A stretch of 64,000 bases of DNA from Pseudomonas sp. R5-89-07 (GTDB lineage: Bacteria > Pseudomonadota > Gammaproteobacteria > Pseudomonadales > Pseudomonadaceae): the NCBI RefSeq assembly GCF_003851685.1, contig NZ_CP027727.1, positions 4,092,001-4,156,000 of the forward strand, given 5' to 3'. The notes under the pieces were generated by a model, which had not been told where the DNA came from, did not search any database, and worked only from the letters and a program-made list of their open reading frames with translations. The position numbers and the translations under genes are program-made. This document shows positions 1-8,536 of this stretch, one piece after another. The stretch's first letter is position 1. Each line of letters starts with the position of its first letter.

Positions 1-1246
1 TCCTCGCCAGCAACACGCCCTGCCCGCCCTTGGGCACCCTGGTCATGTAACCATCGCTGCCGCGCAGCGGCTCACCGGTGTCGTGGGTGTAATCCACCAG
101 CGCCCAATGCTGCAGGCAAAAGCCGATGGTGTTGTCGAAATTCAACACGTTGGTAAAGCCGATATTGCCGTCGCTGGCCGCGTAGAGTTCGCAGATGTGC
201 TCGACTCCATAGCGCTGCTTGAACTGCGCCCACACCCCTGGGCGCAGGCCATTGCCCACCATCTTGGTCACGCTGTTATGGCGATCCTGCTCGCTGGGCG
301 GCTGGTCGAGCAGGTAGCGACACAACTCACCGACATACCCCAGGGTGGTCGCATTGAACGTGCGCACGTCGTCCCAGAACTGGCTGGCGCTGAACTTGCG
401 GCGGATGGCGAACCCGGACGCGCCAATGATTGCCGAGCCCCAGCACACACACAGGCCGGTGGCGTGGTACAGCGGCAAAGTGCAATACATGACGTCTTGC
501 GGGCCCATGTTCAGGGCAATGCTGCCGAAACTCACGGCGGTCTTGGTCCAGCGCCCGTGCTTCATGATGCCGGCCTTGGGTAGACCGGTGGTGCCGGAGG
601 TGTAGATATAAAAGCAGGGATCGTTGAAAAACACCTGGGCGCAGCTGACGGGGTTGTCCTCCGGGCTCTGCGCGCTGGCGGCCATCAGGTCGATAAACCC
701 GTTGGGCGGCCCGCTCTCCGCTTGATCCGCGACGAACCAGGTGCGCTCAGGCGCTATTTCCACCTGATCGCGCACCGCCGCGTAGGCGTCTACCAATTCC
801 GCGCCCACCACAATCGCCGCCGGGCTGACCAGGCTCAGGCTGTGCACCAGCGCCGCCTGGGTTTGCGCGGTATTGAGCATGGCGCAGATCCCGCCGAGCT
901 TGGCCACGGCCAGCACGGTCAGCAGCAACTCCGGGCGATTTTCGATGAACAGTGCCACTACCTCGCCTTTACGGATGCCCTGGCCCTGCAGATGATGGGC
1001 GATGCGATTGGCGCGCTGATTGGCGTCGCGGTAGCTGATCACGCTGTCGCCATACAGCAAGGCGGCACCCTGCGGATTGCGCAGGGTGGCTTGTTCGAAA
1101 TGCCAGCCCAGGCCGCAAGGCTGGGTGGGGTCGGTGATGTTGGCGGCGCGCATGCCGCGCAGCACTCGCGGGAGCGCCCGCACAATCGTCGGCACCTTTC
1201 GCAGTAGCATGCTCCAGGTAATCATGTCGCTTGGATGATGAGCCAT
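1..1246 (-). CDS. Long-chain acyl-CoA synthetase (AMP-binding), 3' end beyond window
   Basis: Partial gene: the start is inside the window and the C-terminal part lies to the left of base 1. The protein begins MAHHPSDMITWSMLLRKV and carries the AMP-binding signature YTSGTTGLPKAG near positions 570-605, preceded by a typical adenylation N-domain. Family knowledge: such enzymes activate fatty acids as acyl-AMP and then acyl-CoA; the N-terminal style resembles the FadD6/FATP-type long-chain synthetases rather than FadD1/FadD2. The ATG at 1246 has AAAGGA about ten bases upstream. The next gene is divergent across a 400-base gap. The exact substrate cannot be read from the sequence. Confidence 0.85.
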   Translation of the reverse strand, partial: MAHHPSDMITWSMLLRKVPTIVRALPRVLRGMRAANITDPTQPCGLGWHFEQATLRNPQGAALLYGDSVISYRDANQRANRIAHHLQGQGIRKGEVVALFIENRPELLLTVLAVAKLGGICAMLNTAQTQAALVHSLSLVSPAAIVVGAELVDAYAAVRDQVEIAPERTWFVADQAESGPPNGFIDLMAASAQSPEDNPVSCAQVFFNDPCFYIYTSGTTGLPKAGIMKHGRWTKTAVSFGSIALNMGPQDVMYCTLPLYHATGLCVCWGSAIIGASGFAIRRKFSASQFWDDVRTFNATTLGYVGELCRYLLDQPPSEQDRHNSVTKMVGNGLRPGVWAQFKQRYGVEHICELYAASDGNIGFTNVLNFDNTIGFCLQHWALVDYTHDTGEPLRGSDGYMTRVPKGGQGVLLAR

Positions 1247-1646
1247 GGCGGGACGTCCTTTTCTTATTGTTGATCGGGGTCCGGACACTCGGCCGAGAAA
1301 TTGGCCGGCCCCTTTCAAGGAAAATACGTCAGCCCTTCTTTGGCTGTACACGCAGGATTTGAAATGTTTTGTATCCCGGACGGCTGCCAGGGGCCCGAAG
1401 GGAATTTATCCGGCAAATACGCGGTCAGAATCGGTAGAAAAGGAATATTGCGCGCAGAAAGTAATCATCCGGATAACGCAAAATGCAGGATGCACGATGG
1501 CCTTTCATGCAAATTGCACGAAAACAAAAATTCCGAAAATTTGTAACTGACTGATTTATAAGAATTTTTAAGAAGATCCAATACTGGCACAAACGCTGCA
1601 CCTATCACTCCATGCTTGCCAACTTGAGCCAATGGAGCTGATAGAC
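1247..1646. other. Intergenic region between divergent genes
   Basis: This 400-base gap separates the acyl-CoA synthetase from the DUF3509 gene. Short open frames exist here but have no ribosome-binding site or recognisable protein. The right half (about 1440-1580) is clearly AT-richer than the genes around it and ends in the sigma-54-like element at 1585-1600. Nothing else is supported. Confidence 0.5.
1585..1600 (+). promoter_or_regulatory. Possible sigma-54 (-24/-12) promoter
   Basis: The string TGGCACAAACGCTGCA fits the -24/-12 pattern TGGCAC-N5-TTGCA with one mismatch. The GG and GC dinucleotides are exactly 12 bases apart, as RpoN requires. It lies 47 bases before the chosen ATG of the DUF3509 gene, and AT-rich DNA precedes it. 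Inference only; no activator site was identified. Confidence 0.45.
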
Positions 1647-1925
1647 ATGAGCCTGATCCAAGATAAATTCGCTTCGGTATTTTCCAACTACGACGTCACC
1701 ACCCAACCACGTCCAGACGGCGGCATCCTGTTGACCCTGCGCAACAGCGAAGGCAAGCAGGTCAAGCGCTCGATCTCGTATCAGCAGCTGCACACCGCCG
1801 ACCAGCTCACTTGGGTGATCAGCGCAATTCGCCGCGACCTGGCCGAACAAGCCAGCGAGCTGCCGCAAATTTCGATGCTGCAAAGCCAGAACCGCTTTGC
1901 CCTGCCGACTTACCATTCGGCATAA
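1647..1925 (+). CDS. DUF3509 domain protein
   Basis: Small 92-residue protein recognised as the Pseudomonas-specific DUF3509 family; the function is unknown. The chosen start (MSLIQDKFASVF) has GGAG at 1634-1637 with nine bases of spacing. An in-frame ATG at 1632 would overlap that ribosome-binding site, so it is rejected. It is soluble with no signal or membrane segment and resembles its family in length. It is monocistronic, with a strong terminator 18 bases after the stop. A sigma-54-like element upstream may control it. Confidence 0.8.
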   Translation: MSLIQDKFASVFSNYDVTTQPRPDGGILLTLRNSEGKQVKRSISYQQLHTADQLTWVISAIRRDLAEQASELPQISMLQSQNRFALPTYHSA

Positions 1926-1942
1926 GCTTCACTCCAATAAAG

Positions 1943-1979
1943 AGGGCCGCAACGCCGTTGAGCGTCGCGGCCCTTTTTT
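1943..1979 (+). terminator. Rho-independent terminator
   Basis: A GC-rich stem (GGGCCGCAACGC paired with GCGTCGCGGCCC, one internal mismatch) with a short CGTTGA loop is followed by seven T residues. It lies 18 bases past the DUF3509 stop. The reverse strand has an A-rich flank, so it may also stop the convergent LuxR-type gene. Confidence 0.85.
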
Positions 1980-1985
1980 ATGCCG

Positions 1986-2255
1986 TCAGCACAGGCCCTG
2001 ACGCGCCGCTTCATTCATCGCCTGCACCCGGTTATTCACATCGAGCTTGCCGTAGATATTGCGCAGATGGAATTTGACCGTCGCCTCCGAAGTGCAGCGA
2101 ATCCTGCTCATCTCCCAAATGGTCTTACCCTCTGAGGCCCATCGCAGGATCTCCAGCTCCGTCTTGGTCAGGGGCTTACCGAGTAAACTCAAGCGTCTTC
2201 TGATAACCGTCGGCACAACGTCCAGCGGTTGAGATAACTCCTCGGGGCGACTCAT
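1986..2255 (-). CDS. Solo LuxR-type HTH regulator
   Basis: An 89-residue protein made almost entirely of a LuxR/GerE DNA-binding domain. The segment LTKTELEILRWASEGKTI and the recognition-helix region SEATVKFHLRNIYGKL (residues about 29-72) are typical. There is no autoinducer-binding or receiver domain, so it is either a stand-alone DNA-binding protein or is controlled by abundance or by a partner. Its start has a clear AAGGAG at the right distance. It lies downstream of the acireductone dioxygenase homologue on the same strand, but a 210-base gap suggests its own promoter. Targets are unknown. Confidence 0.8.
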   Translation of the reverse strand: MSRPEELSQPLDVVPTVIRRRLSLLGKPLTKTELEILRWASEGKTIWEMSRIRCTSEATVKFHLRNIYGKLDVNNRVQAMNEAARQGLC

Positions 2256-2465
2256 TACTTTCTCCTTTTTATATATGCTGATGCGCTGCCACCCTTCGGA
2301 TTCCTCCTATTGACAGGCGACATAAACATTGAATAAGGAGAGAGTTACATAACTGGCGGAATGAGAGAGCAAGGCCGAGGATAAACAGCCAAGCCCTACA
2401 TGTATTTAGGCTTCTTCCCACAGCACATTCCAACTTGCCGGGGTTGAACATTTAAAAGACTTGTC

Positions 2466-2996
2466 CTAGTCGTCCAGCTTGGCAAAGTCCCGAGCGAGGT
2501 CATTACCGGTCAATGTCGGCACCGAGCCCTCTGTGGTGTTGAACATATGCAGCGCTACAAAATGCGGGTTCTCGCCGATGTCGAACCAATGCTGCATGCC
2601 GGCGGGCACGATCAGCAGATCGTGCTTTTCACAGCGCACACCATAGACGTAATCGCCAATGTGCAACGAAAACAACCCCTGACCCGCGATGAAAAATCGC
2701 GCTTGATCTTCACTGCAGACGTGCTCGTTCAGGCGTTCGGCCCGCAACGCATCTTTCTGCGGATGATCACCGGTCACGCTGACCACTTGGACGCGGGCGT
2801 AGCCAAGCGCGTCGATCTGCGACTGATACGCCGCCATCATCTGCGCCTCGCTCGCGCCCTTTTCGAGAGGGCTGGGCTGCCAGCGCTCAAAGCGCACGCC
2901 GCGTTCGGCCAGGGTCGACTGAATGTCGTCGAAGTGGGTCAGCAGTTTGTTCGGGGTGTCCGGTGTAGTGATGTGATAGACAGCGACATAACTCAT
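2466..2996 (-). CDS. Acireductone dioxygenase homologue with altered metal site
   Basis: A 176-residue cupin that aligns along its length with acireductone dioxygenase (MtnD), the Fe/Ni enzyme of the methionine salvage pathway. In the Klebsiella enzyme the metal ligands are His96, His98, Glu102 and His140. The matching positions here are His92, Cys94, Gln98 and His136 (motif EHVCSEDQARFF, then MQHWFD), so two of four ligands are replaced. The ATG (2994-2996) overlaps the MFS stop in ATGA and has AAGGAG upstream, so the two are translationally coupled. It may be a degraded or repurposed MtnD; neither mtnB nor mtnC is next to it. Confidence 0.8.
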   Translation of the reverse strand: MSYVAVYHITTPDTPNKLLTHFDDIQSTLAERGVRFERWQPSPLEKGASEAQMMAAYQSQIDALGYARVQVVSVTGDHPQKDALRAERLNEHVCSEDQARFFIAGQGLFSLHIGDYVYGVRCEKHDLLIVPAGMQHWFDIGENPHFVALHMFNTTEGSVPTLTGNDLARDFAKLDD

Positions 2997-4159
2997 TGCA
3001 CGGCTCCTTGGTTCGGTTCTTGCAATCGAAGGCCAATGATAACGGCGGCCGCCAGGGCCGCGATGCTGGCGATACTGAACGTGAGCGTCGGGCCCAGCAG
3101 GTTCCAGCTGTAGCCGGCATACAGCGCACCCAGCGCACCGCCGGTGCCAGCCAAGGCGGCATACAGCGCCTGGCCCTGGCCTTGCTGATGATCGCCGAAA
3201 CTGCGCTGCACGAAAGCGATGGCCGCCGCATGAAAACTGCCGAACGTGGCGGCGTGCATCACTTGCGCCAGCAGCAATACCCAGAAAAATTCGGCAAACG
3301 CACCGAGCAACAGCCAGCGCAGCGCCGCCAGCAGGAAACTGGCCAGCAGCACCCGGCGCACCGAAAAACGCGCCAGAATGCGGCTCATGCAAAGGAACAT
3401 CAAGACCTCCGCCACCACCCCGAGGGCCCACAGCAGGCCGATCACGCCACGGCTGTAGCCCAGGTGTTCAAGGTGCAGGGTGAGGAAGGTGTAATACGGG
3501 CCATGACTCATCTGCATCAGCGCCACACAGGCATAGAATGCCAGCACGCCGGGGCTGCGCAATTGCCGGATAAACCCGTCGCCGGCCAAGCGCTTGCCGT
3601 GGCTGGCAGGGTGGGCGTTCGGCACCCACAGGCTGGCGCCGATGATACCGGCCATGATCACCACAACCACCACCGGGTAGATCGCCACGCTCAGCCAGTC
3701 AAACAGCCTGCCCATGATCACCACGGTGAGGATAAAGCCGATGGAGCCCCACAGGCGTATCTGACTGTAGCGCGCCGTCTGCTGTTGCAGGTGGGCCAGG
3801 GTGATCACTTCGAACTGCGGCAGCACGGCGTGCCAAAAGAACGCGTGCAACGCCATCACCAATGCCAGCCAGGCGTACGTCTTGCTGACAAAAATCAGCG
3901 AAAAACTCAACAGCGTGCACACCGCGCCAAACCGCACGATCGCCAGGCGTCGGCCAGTGTGGTCGCCCAGCCAACCCCAGAGGTTGGGCGCCACGCAACG
4001 CATCAGCATGGGAATGGCCACCAGCTCGCCGATACGCGCGCTGGAGAAACCCAGGTAATCGAAGTACAGCGCCAGGAACGGCGCCGTCGCCCCGAGCAGG
4101 GCGAAGTAGAACAGGTAAAAGCTGGAGAGGCGCCAATACGGGAGGGCTGTCACCTTCAA
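2993..4159 (-). CDS. MFS transporter (HcaT/MFS_1-like)
   Basis: A 388-residue integral membrane protein with about twelve hydrophobic segments and the MFS motif near the loop after helix 2 (WLGDHTGRRLAIVRFG). It resembles the PF12832-type MFS_1_like/HcaT transporters. It starts only four bases after aroC ends and overlaps the dioxygenase homologue by four bases, so aroC, the transporter and the cupin probably form one transcription unit. By recalled synteny it corresponds to the MFS gene next to aroC in P. aeruginosa. The substrate is unknown. Confidence 0.85.
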   Translation of the reverse strand: MKVTALPYWRLSSFYLFYFALLGATAPFLALYFDYLGFSSARIGELVAIPMLMRCVAPNLWGWLGDHTGRRLAIVRFGAVCTLLSFSLIFVSKTYAWLALVMALHAFFWHAVLPQFEVITLAHLQQQTARYSQIRLWGSIGFILTVVIMGRLFDWLSVAIYPVVVVVIMAGIIGASLWVPNAHPASHGKRLAGDGFIRQLRSPGVLAFYACVALMQMSHGPYYTFLTLHLEHLGYSRGVIGLLWALGVVAEVLMFLCMSRILARFSVRRVLLASFLLAALRWLLLGAFAEFFWVLLLAQVMHAATFGSFHAAAIAFVQRSFGDHQQGQGQALYAALAGTGGALGALYAGYSWNLLGPTLTFSIASIAALAAAVIIGLRLQEPNQGAVQ

Positions 4160-4163
4160 CGCG

Positions 4164-5255
4164 TCACAGCTGGCCCAGCACCGGCGTACTCACCTGCACA
4201 TCCGCATTCTGCCCGCGGTTGCGCAGCAGGTGGTCCATCAACACGATGGCCATCATCGCCTCGGCAATCGGCGTGGCGCGGATGCCGACGCACGGGTCGT
4301 GACGGCCTTTGGTGATCACGTCAACCGGGTTGCCGTGCACATCGATCGAACGGCCCGGGGTGGTGATGCTCGATGTGGCCTTGAGCGCCAGGTGCGCCAC
4401 GATCGGCTGGCCCGAGGAGATGCCGCCGAGGATGCCGCCGGCGTTATTGCTGAGGAAACCCTGCGGGGTCATCTCGTCGCGATGCTCGGTACCGCGCTGG
4501 GACACACAGGCGAAACCGGCGCCGATTTCCACGCCCTTGACCGCGTTGATGCTCATCAGCGCGTGGGCCAGTTCGGCGTCGAGGCGGTCGAAGATCGGCT
4601 CGCCCAGGCCCGGCTTCACCCCTTCGGCCACCACGGTGATTTTCGCACCGACCGAGTCCTGGTCGCGGCGCAGCTGGTCCATGTAGGCTTCCAGTTCCGG
4701 CACCTTGTCCGGGTCGGGGCAGAAGAAGGCGTTGTCTTCGACGCTGTCCCAGGTCTTGAACGGGATTTCAATCGGGCCGAGCTGGCTCATGTAGCCACGA
4801 ATGACGATGCCCTGGGTCGCCAGGTATTTCTTGGCAATGGCACCGGCCGCCACGCGCATCGCGGTTTCGCGGGCCGAGCTGCGGCCGCCGCCACGGTAGT
4901 CGCGTTCGCCGTATTTGTGATGGTAGGTGTAGTCGGCGTGGGCCGGGCGGAACAGGTCCTTGATCGCCGAGTAGTCCTTGGACTTCTGGTCGGTATTACG
5001 AATCAACAGGCCGATGGCGCAACCGGTGGTGCGGCCTTCGAACACGCCGGAGAGGATCTCGACTTCGTCGGGCTCCTGGCGCTGGGTGGTGTGGCGGCTG
5101 GTGCCGGGCTTGCGGCGGTCCAGATCATGTTGCAGGTCTTGCAGAGACAGCTCGAGGCCGGGCGGGCAGCCGTCGACAATGGCGACCAACGCCGGGCCAT
5201 GGCTTTCGCCCGCGGTGGTGACAGTGAACAGCTTGCCGAAGGTATTGCCGGACAT
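4164..5255 (-). CDS. aroC: Chorismate synthase
   Basis: A 363-residue protein with the chorismate synthase signatures: [18 protein letters not shown] near the N-terminus, [29 protein letters not shown] around residues 103-131 (FMN-binding region), and [14 protein letters not shown] near the C-terminus. It converts 5-enolpyruvylshikimate 3-phosphate to chorismate, the last common step of aromatic amino acid, folate and quinone synthesis, using reduced FMN. It appears to be the first gene of the minus-strand unit aroC-MFS-cupin. The hydrolase upstream is divergent. Confidence 0.97.
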   Translation of the reverse strand: MSGNTFGKLFTVTTAGESHGPALVAIVDGCPPGLELSLQDLQHDLDRRKPGTSRHTTQRQEPDEVEILSGVFEGRTTGCAIGLLIRNTDQKSKDYSAIKDLFRPAHADYTYHHKYGERDYRGGGRSSARETAMRVAAGAIAKKYLATQGIVIRGYMSQLGPIEIPFKTWDSVEDNAFFCPDPDKVPELEAYMDQLRRDQDSVGAKITVVAEGVKPGLGEPIFDRLDAELAHALMSINAVKGVEIGAGFACVSQRGTEHRDEMTPQGFLSNNAGGILGGISSGQPIVAHLALKATSSITTPGRSIDVHGNPVDVITKGRHDPCVGIRATPIAEAMMAIVLMDHLLRNRGQNADVQVSTPVLGQL

Positions 5256-5398
5256 GCAGGGCGCTCCGTGAAGTCAGTTGAAACAAGTCAACCGTAATAA
5301 CTTAAGGCGGCCAGTATACGCAGGCTAACCGACTAGTTCATCCTCGAAACCTTACCGGTAGACGTTGGTCCAACCGGCACCTCTCCGATGATGGCGCG

Positions 5399-6361
5399 AT
5401 GATGCTGCGAGTTCTGCTGTTCACCCTCACCTTGTTTACTGTCGCGGCCCAGGCCGCCTCCCCGGTTGTACTCCAAAGGCCCATCAGCCTGGACACCGGC
5501 AGCGGCGAGCTATTTGGCTCGCTGCTGCTGCCGCAGTCCGACCAGCCCGTGCCGGTGGTGCTGATCATCGCCGGCTCAGGCCCCACCGACCGCAACGGCA
5601 ACAGCGCCGACGGCGCGCGCAACGACAGCCTCAAGCGCCTGGCCTGGGTGCTGGCGCGGCACAATATCGCCAGCGTGCGTTATGACAAACGTGGCGTGGC
5701 TGCGAGCCTTGCCGCAACCCCGGACGAACGCAACCTGACCCTCGACGCCTATGTGTCCGACGCCGTGGCCTGGGGCAAGTTGCTCAAGGCCGACACGCGC
5801 ATGGGCCCACTGATCGTGCTGGGTCACAGCGAAGGCGCGCTGGTCGCCGCCCTCGCCGCGCCGCAATTGAATCCGGCCGGGGTGATTTCCTTGTCCGGCA
5901 GTGCCCGCCCGGTCGATCAGGTCATTCGCCAGCAACTGGCCGATCACCTGCCCCCGGCCCTGTTACTGCGCAGCAACGACATTCTCGACCACCTCAAATC
6001 CGGCCAGGTGGATACCGATGTGCCGCGCCCGCTGGAAGGTATTTTCAGACCCAGCGTGCAGCCTTATCTGATCAGCCTGTTCCGCGCCGATCCGTCTGAG
6101 GCTTTTGCACGGCTGAACATGCCGGCCCTGATCATCCAGGGCACCAACGACATACAGGTCGGCGTAGGCGATGCCCAGCAACTGAAGAAAGCCAAGCCCG
6201 ACGCGCAGTTGGCTGTGATCGAAGGCATGAACCATGTGATGCGCATCGTGCCCAACAACGTCAAGCAGCAACTGGCGTCCTACAACGACCCCAAATTGCC
6301 CCTCGCCGCCGAACTCGGCGAGCGGATAGTGCGCTTTATCGACGGACTTGCCCCCCGTTAA
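5399..6361 (+). CDS. Secreted alpha/beta hydrolase
   Basis: A 320-residue protein with a likely signal peptide (residues 1-19, hydrophobic core LLFTLTLFTVAAQA, cleavage near AQAA-S). The alpha/beta-hydrolase nucleophile elbow GHSEG places the serine at residue 144. Candidate acid and histidine residues lie in IIQGTNDIQVG and EGMNHVMR near the C-terminus. It is probably periplasmic. The ribosome-binding site is weak, so the start is less sure than the family. It lies between aroC (divergent) and the coiled-coil gene, as I recall from other Pseudomonas. The substrate is unknown; esterase or peptidase activity are both possible. Confidence 0.8.
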   Translation: MMLRVLLFTLTLFTVAAQAASPVVLQRPISLDTGSGELFGSLLLPQSDQPVPVVLIIAGSGPTDRNGNSADGARNDSLKRLAWVLARHNIASVRYDKRGVAASLAATPDERNLTLDAYVSDAVAWGKLLKADTRMGPLIVLGHSEGALVAALAAPQLNPAGVISLSGSARPVDQVIRQQLADHLPPALLLRSNDILDHLKSGQVDTDVPRPLEGIFRPSVQPYLISLFRADPSEAFARLNMPALIIQGTNDIQVGVGDAQQLKKAKPDAQLAVIEGMNHVMRIVPNNVKQQLASYNDPKLPLAAELGERIVRFIDGLAPR

Positions 6362-6400
6362 GCGGCAATTTGCCTCCAGTCCTGGAGAAAACGGCCGATA

Positions 6401-6442
6401 AGCCCAGAGTCGACAGTAAAAAGACTGTCGGCTCGCAGGGCT
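6401..6442 (+). other. Long imperfect hairpin in a 5' leader
   Basis: The stem pairs AGCCC, GAG and CGACAGT with ACTGTCG, CTC and GGGCT around the loop AAAAAG. The inner seven base pairs (6411-6417 with 6424-6430) are perfect. There is no T-tract, so it is not a standard terminator. It ends 18 bases before the ATG of the next gene and could shape translation or protect the mRNA end. Confidence 0.5.
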
Positions 6443-6460
6443 TGGACAGGATCGCGCCGC

Positions 6461-7264
6461 ATGACAACCACAGAAGCAACCTCAGAATCCACTGCCGATA
6501 CCCCGGCTGAAACCGAGGCCGCAACAGCTGCGGCCCTACCGTGGGCGGACGTACACGCCGAACATTTCAAGATGCTGCGCCTCGCCCCGTTGGCCACCGA
6601 CCGTGCGACCGGTGTGCGGCCGTTGCGGTTCGTGCAGTTCGGCTATGCCGAGCGCCATGACCCGCATCACAGCTTGTTGCGCATGGTGATCCAACTGCCC
6701 GGCCAGCGGGTACGGCGCGAGCAGAACCAGCTGGATGTGTGGGTGGATCACGATAAACATCGCGTGCACTTCGGCCCGGGAAACAGCCTGGAAATCGAAC
6801 CGGCCAACCGCGGCCTTGGCCGTTTCCTGGTCGCTCAGGCGGCTGCCTGGGCCAAGAAGAAGTGGTCACACTACCGCGTCGACGGCGTAGACCTGGCCAA
6901 CAAGGACGCGCTCAACGAAGCCACGCGCCTGCGCCGCGATCACTTCCTGCGCATCCAGGGTTTTGACGTGGCCTACGCCGACGTACAACACCTCAAGGGC
7001 AACGTGCAGCCAGGTAAGGTCAGCGATGTGCTGGACAGTTGGAACACCGAGAAGGTGCAATTCGTGGAAATCCTCGAAGCCGCACAGATGCTGCAACAGG
7101 CCGAGCAGAACCTGGCCGAGCAGGAAGTGAAACTGCGCAAGGAAGAGGAAAAGGTCACCAAGTTCAAGCGTGAGGACAGCGGGCTGCGCTTTACCATCAC
7201 CTGCCTGGTGGCGTTTACCGTGTTTCAGGCGGGGTTGTTGATCTGGATTGCCACCCACCGCTAG
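6461..7264 (+). CDS. Conserved hypothetical, coiled coil plus C-terminal membrane anchor
   Basis: A 267-residue protein of unknown function. It starts with a Thr/Ala/Glu-rich, probably disordered stretch (1-26) and continues with a folded region (about 30-190). A charged coiled coil follows (AEQNLAEQEVKLRKEEEKVTKF, about 215-238), and a single hydrophobic helix lies at the extreme C-terminus (FTITCLVAFTVFQAGLLIWI). This is the layout of a tail-anchored inner-membrane protein facing the cytoplasm. A GGACAGGA-like ribosome-binding site precedes the ATG. By recalled synteny it matches the uncharacterised gene next to prmB in other Pseudomonas. Confidence 0.75.
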   Translation: MTTTEATSESTADTPAETEAATAAALPWADVHAEHFKMLRLAPLATDRATGVRPLRFVQFGYAERHDPHHSLLRMVIQLPGQRVRREQNQLDVWVDHDKHRVHFGPGNSLEIEPANRGLGRFLVAQAAAWAKKKWSHYRVDGVDLANKDALNEATRLRRDHFLRIQGFDVAYADVQHLKGNVQPGKVSDVLDSWNTEKVQFVEILEAAQMLQQAEQNLAEQEVKLRKEEEKVTKFKREDSGLRFTITCLVAFTVFQAGLLIWIATHR

Positions 7265-7281
7265 CAGGCTGGATGCCACCC

Positions 7282-7372
7282 ATGTGGGAGGGGGCTTGCC
7301 CCCGATAGCGGTGTCCCAGCTAGTGATGCATTGACTGACACTGCTTCATCGGGGGCAAGCCCCCTCCCACAT
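7282..7372. repeat. REPIN (inverted REP pair, GGGGGCTTGCCCCC class)
   Basis: Two REP units face each other: ATGTGGGAGGGGGCTTGC at the left end and its inverse at the right end, with a variable 40-50 base centre. It lies between the convergent ends of the coiled-coil gene and prmB. The same element recurs at 29080, 36769, 38250, 40868 and 42817. Confidence 0.9.
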
Positions 7373-7389
7373 TGAGCGTGTTTGTTCAG

Positions 7390-8298
7390 TTAGATTCTCG
7401 CGGCAAACACCGCCTGATGCTCGCGGCACTGCTGCGCCGTGAGCATGAACACCCCATGCCCACCGCGCTGGAAGTCCAGCCAGGCGAAATCCACTTCCGG
7501 GTACAGTGACTCGACGTGCACTTGGCTATTGCCCACCTCGACGATCAGCAAGCCTTTCTCGGTCAGGTGGTTCGCCGCCTCGGCCAGCATGCGCCGTACC
7601 AGGTTCAGGCCGTCATCGCCGCAGGCCAGGCCCAGCTCCGGTTCGTGCTGGTATTCGTCCGGCATGTCGGCGAAATCTTCGGCATCCACGTACGGCGGGT
7701 TGGACACGATCAGATCGAAGCGCTGGCCCGGCAGGCCATCAAAGCCGTCGCCCTGAACGGTGTAGACGCGCTCATCGACGCCGTGGCGCTCGATGTTCTG
7801 GTTGGCCACTTCGAGGGCTTCGAAGGACAAGTCCCCCAGCACCACTTCGGCGTCCGGGAACTCGTAGGCACAGGCAATGCCGATGCAGCCGGAGCCGGTG
7901 CACAAGTCTAGAATGCGTGCCGGAGGCTGGGCCAGCCAGGGCTCGAAGCGGTTCATGATCAATTCGCCGATCGGCGAACGCGGGATCAACACGCGTTCGT
8001 CAACGATGAACGACATGTCGCAGAACCAGGCTTCCTTCAGCAAGTAGGCGGTGGGCACGCGCTCATGGATGCGACGATGCAATAGACGCTGCACATGGGA
8101 GATTTCCTCTTCTTCCAAATTGCAGTCCAGGTAGCTGTCGGCGATTTCCCACGGCAGGTGCAGGGCGCCGAGCACCAGTTGCCGGGCTTCGTCCCAGGCA
8201 TTGTCGGTGCCGTGGCCAAAAAACAGGTCTTCCCCATGGAAACGGCTGACAGCCCAACGGATATGGTCGCGCAAGGTGCGCAGGCGGGAAGTGATCAC
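7390..8298 (-). CDS. prmB: Ribosomal protein L3 N5-glutamine methyltransferase
   Basis: A 302-residue class I SAM-dependent methyltransferase of the HemK/PrmC type. The SAM-binding motif [10 protein letters not shown] is at residues 131-140 and the glutamine-binding NPPY at 200-203. The N-terminal helical domain and total length fit PrmB, which methylates glutamine in ribosomal protein L3, rather than the shorter PrmC. The start is GTG at 8298 with AGGAGT about eight bases upstream. It is convergent with the preceding gene, and a REPIN separates them. Confidence 0.93.
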   Translation of the reverse strand: MITSRLRTLRDHIRWAVSRFHGEDLFFGHGTDNAWDEARQLVLGALHLPWEIADSYLDCNLEEEEISHVQRLLHRRIHERVPTAYLLKEAWFCDMSFIVDERVLIPRSPIGELIMNRFEPWLAQPPARILDLCTGSGCIGIACAYEFPDAEVVLGDLSFEALEVANQNIERHGVDERVYTVQGDGFDGLPGQRFDLIVSNPPYVDAEDFADMPDEYQHEPELGLACGDDGLNLVRRMLAEAANHLTEKGLLIVEVGNSQVHVESLYPEVDFAWLDFQRGGHGVFMLTAQQCREHQAVFAARI

Positions 8299-8536
8299 GG
8301 GGCAGACTCCTGGAAAAAACGACTGGCGATTCTAGCAGCGTTCACCTGTACCGACGACGTACGAAACACCTTTGCCATTTGTCGGATTTCATCCAAATTG
8401 CCACTATTGAGTTAAACAAGCCGACTACTTGACATGGCTGCACGTCAACAACGGCGTACCTTACGATGGTAGCGATTCACAGAACCGCTCAGCCAGTGGA
8501 CAATGTCGCAAAAGCCCCCCTCACAGGAGCCCCAGA

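Noticed and set aside
1245..1550. Two overlapping short plus-strand frames in the first intergenic gap
   Set aside because: No ribosome-binding site, no recognisable protein and atypical composition; the region is better read as regulatory DNA.
2269..2451. Minus-strand 60-codon frame between the cupin and the LuxR-type gene
   Set aside because: No convincing ribosome-binding site, Cys/Arg-rich odd composition and no known family; treated as noncoding spacer.
2994..3431. Long N-terminal extension of the cupin reading frame up to 3431
   Set aside because: The extension is an out-of-frame shadow of the MFS gene; the start at 2996 has a strong ribosome-binding site and matches the family.
2996..4315. 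Plus-strand frame of 439 codons opposite the MFS transporter and the end of aroC
   Set aside because: No ribosome-binding site or domain; the opposite strand carries clear genes.
7282..7372. Repeated palindromes as a possible CRISPR array or terminators
   Set aside because: Copies are single, far apart and inverted pairs without regular spacers or T-runs; they are REPIN elements.
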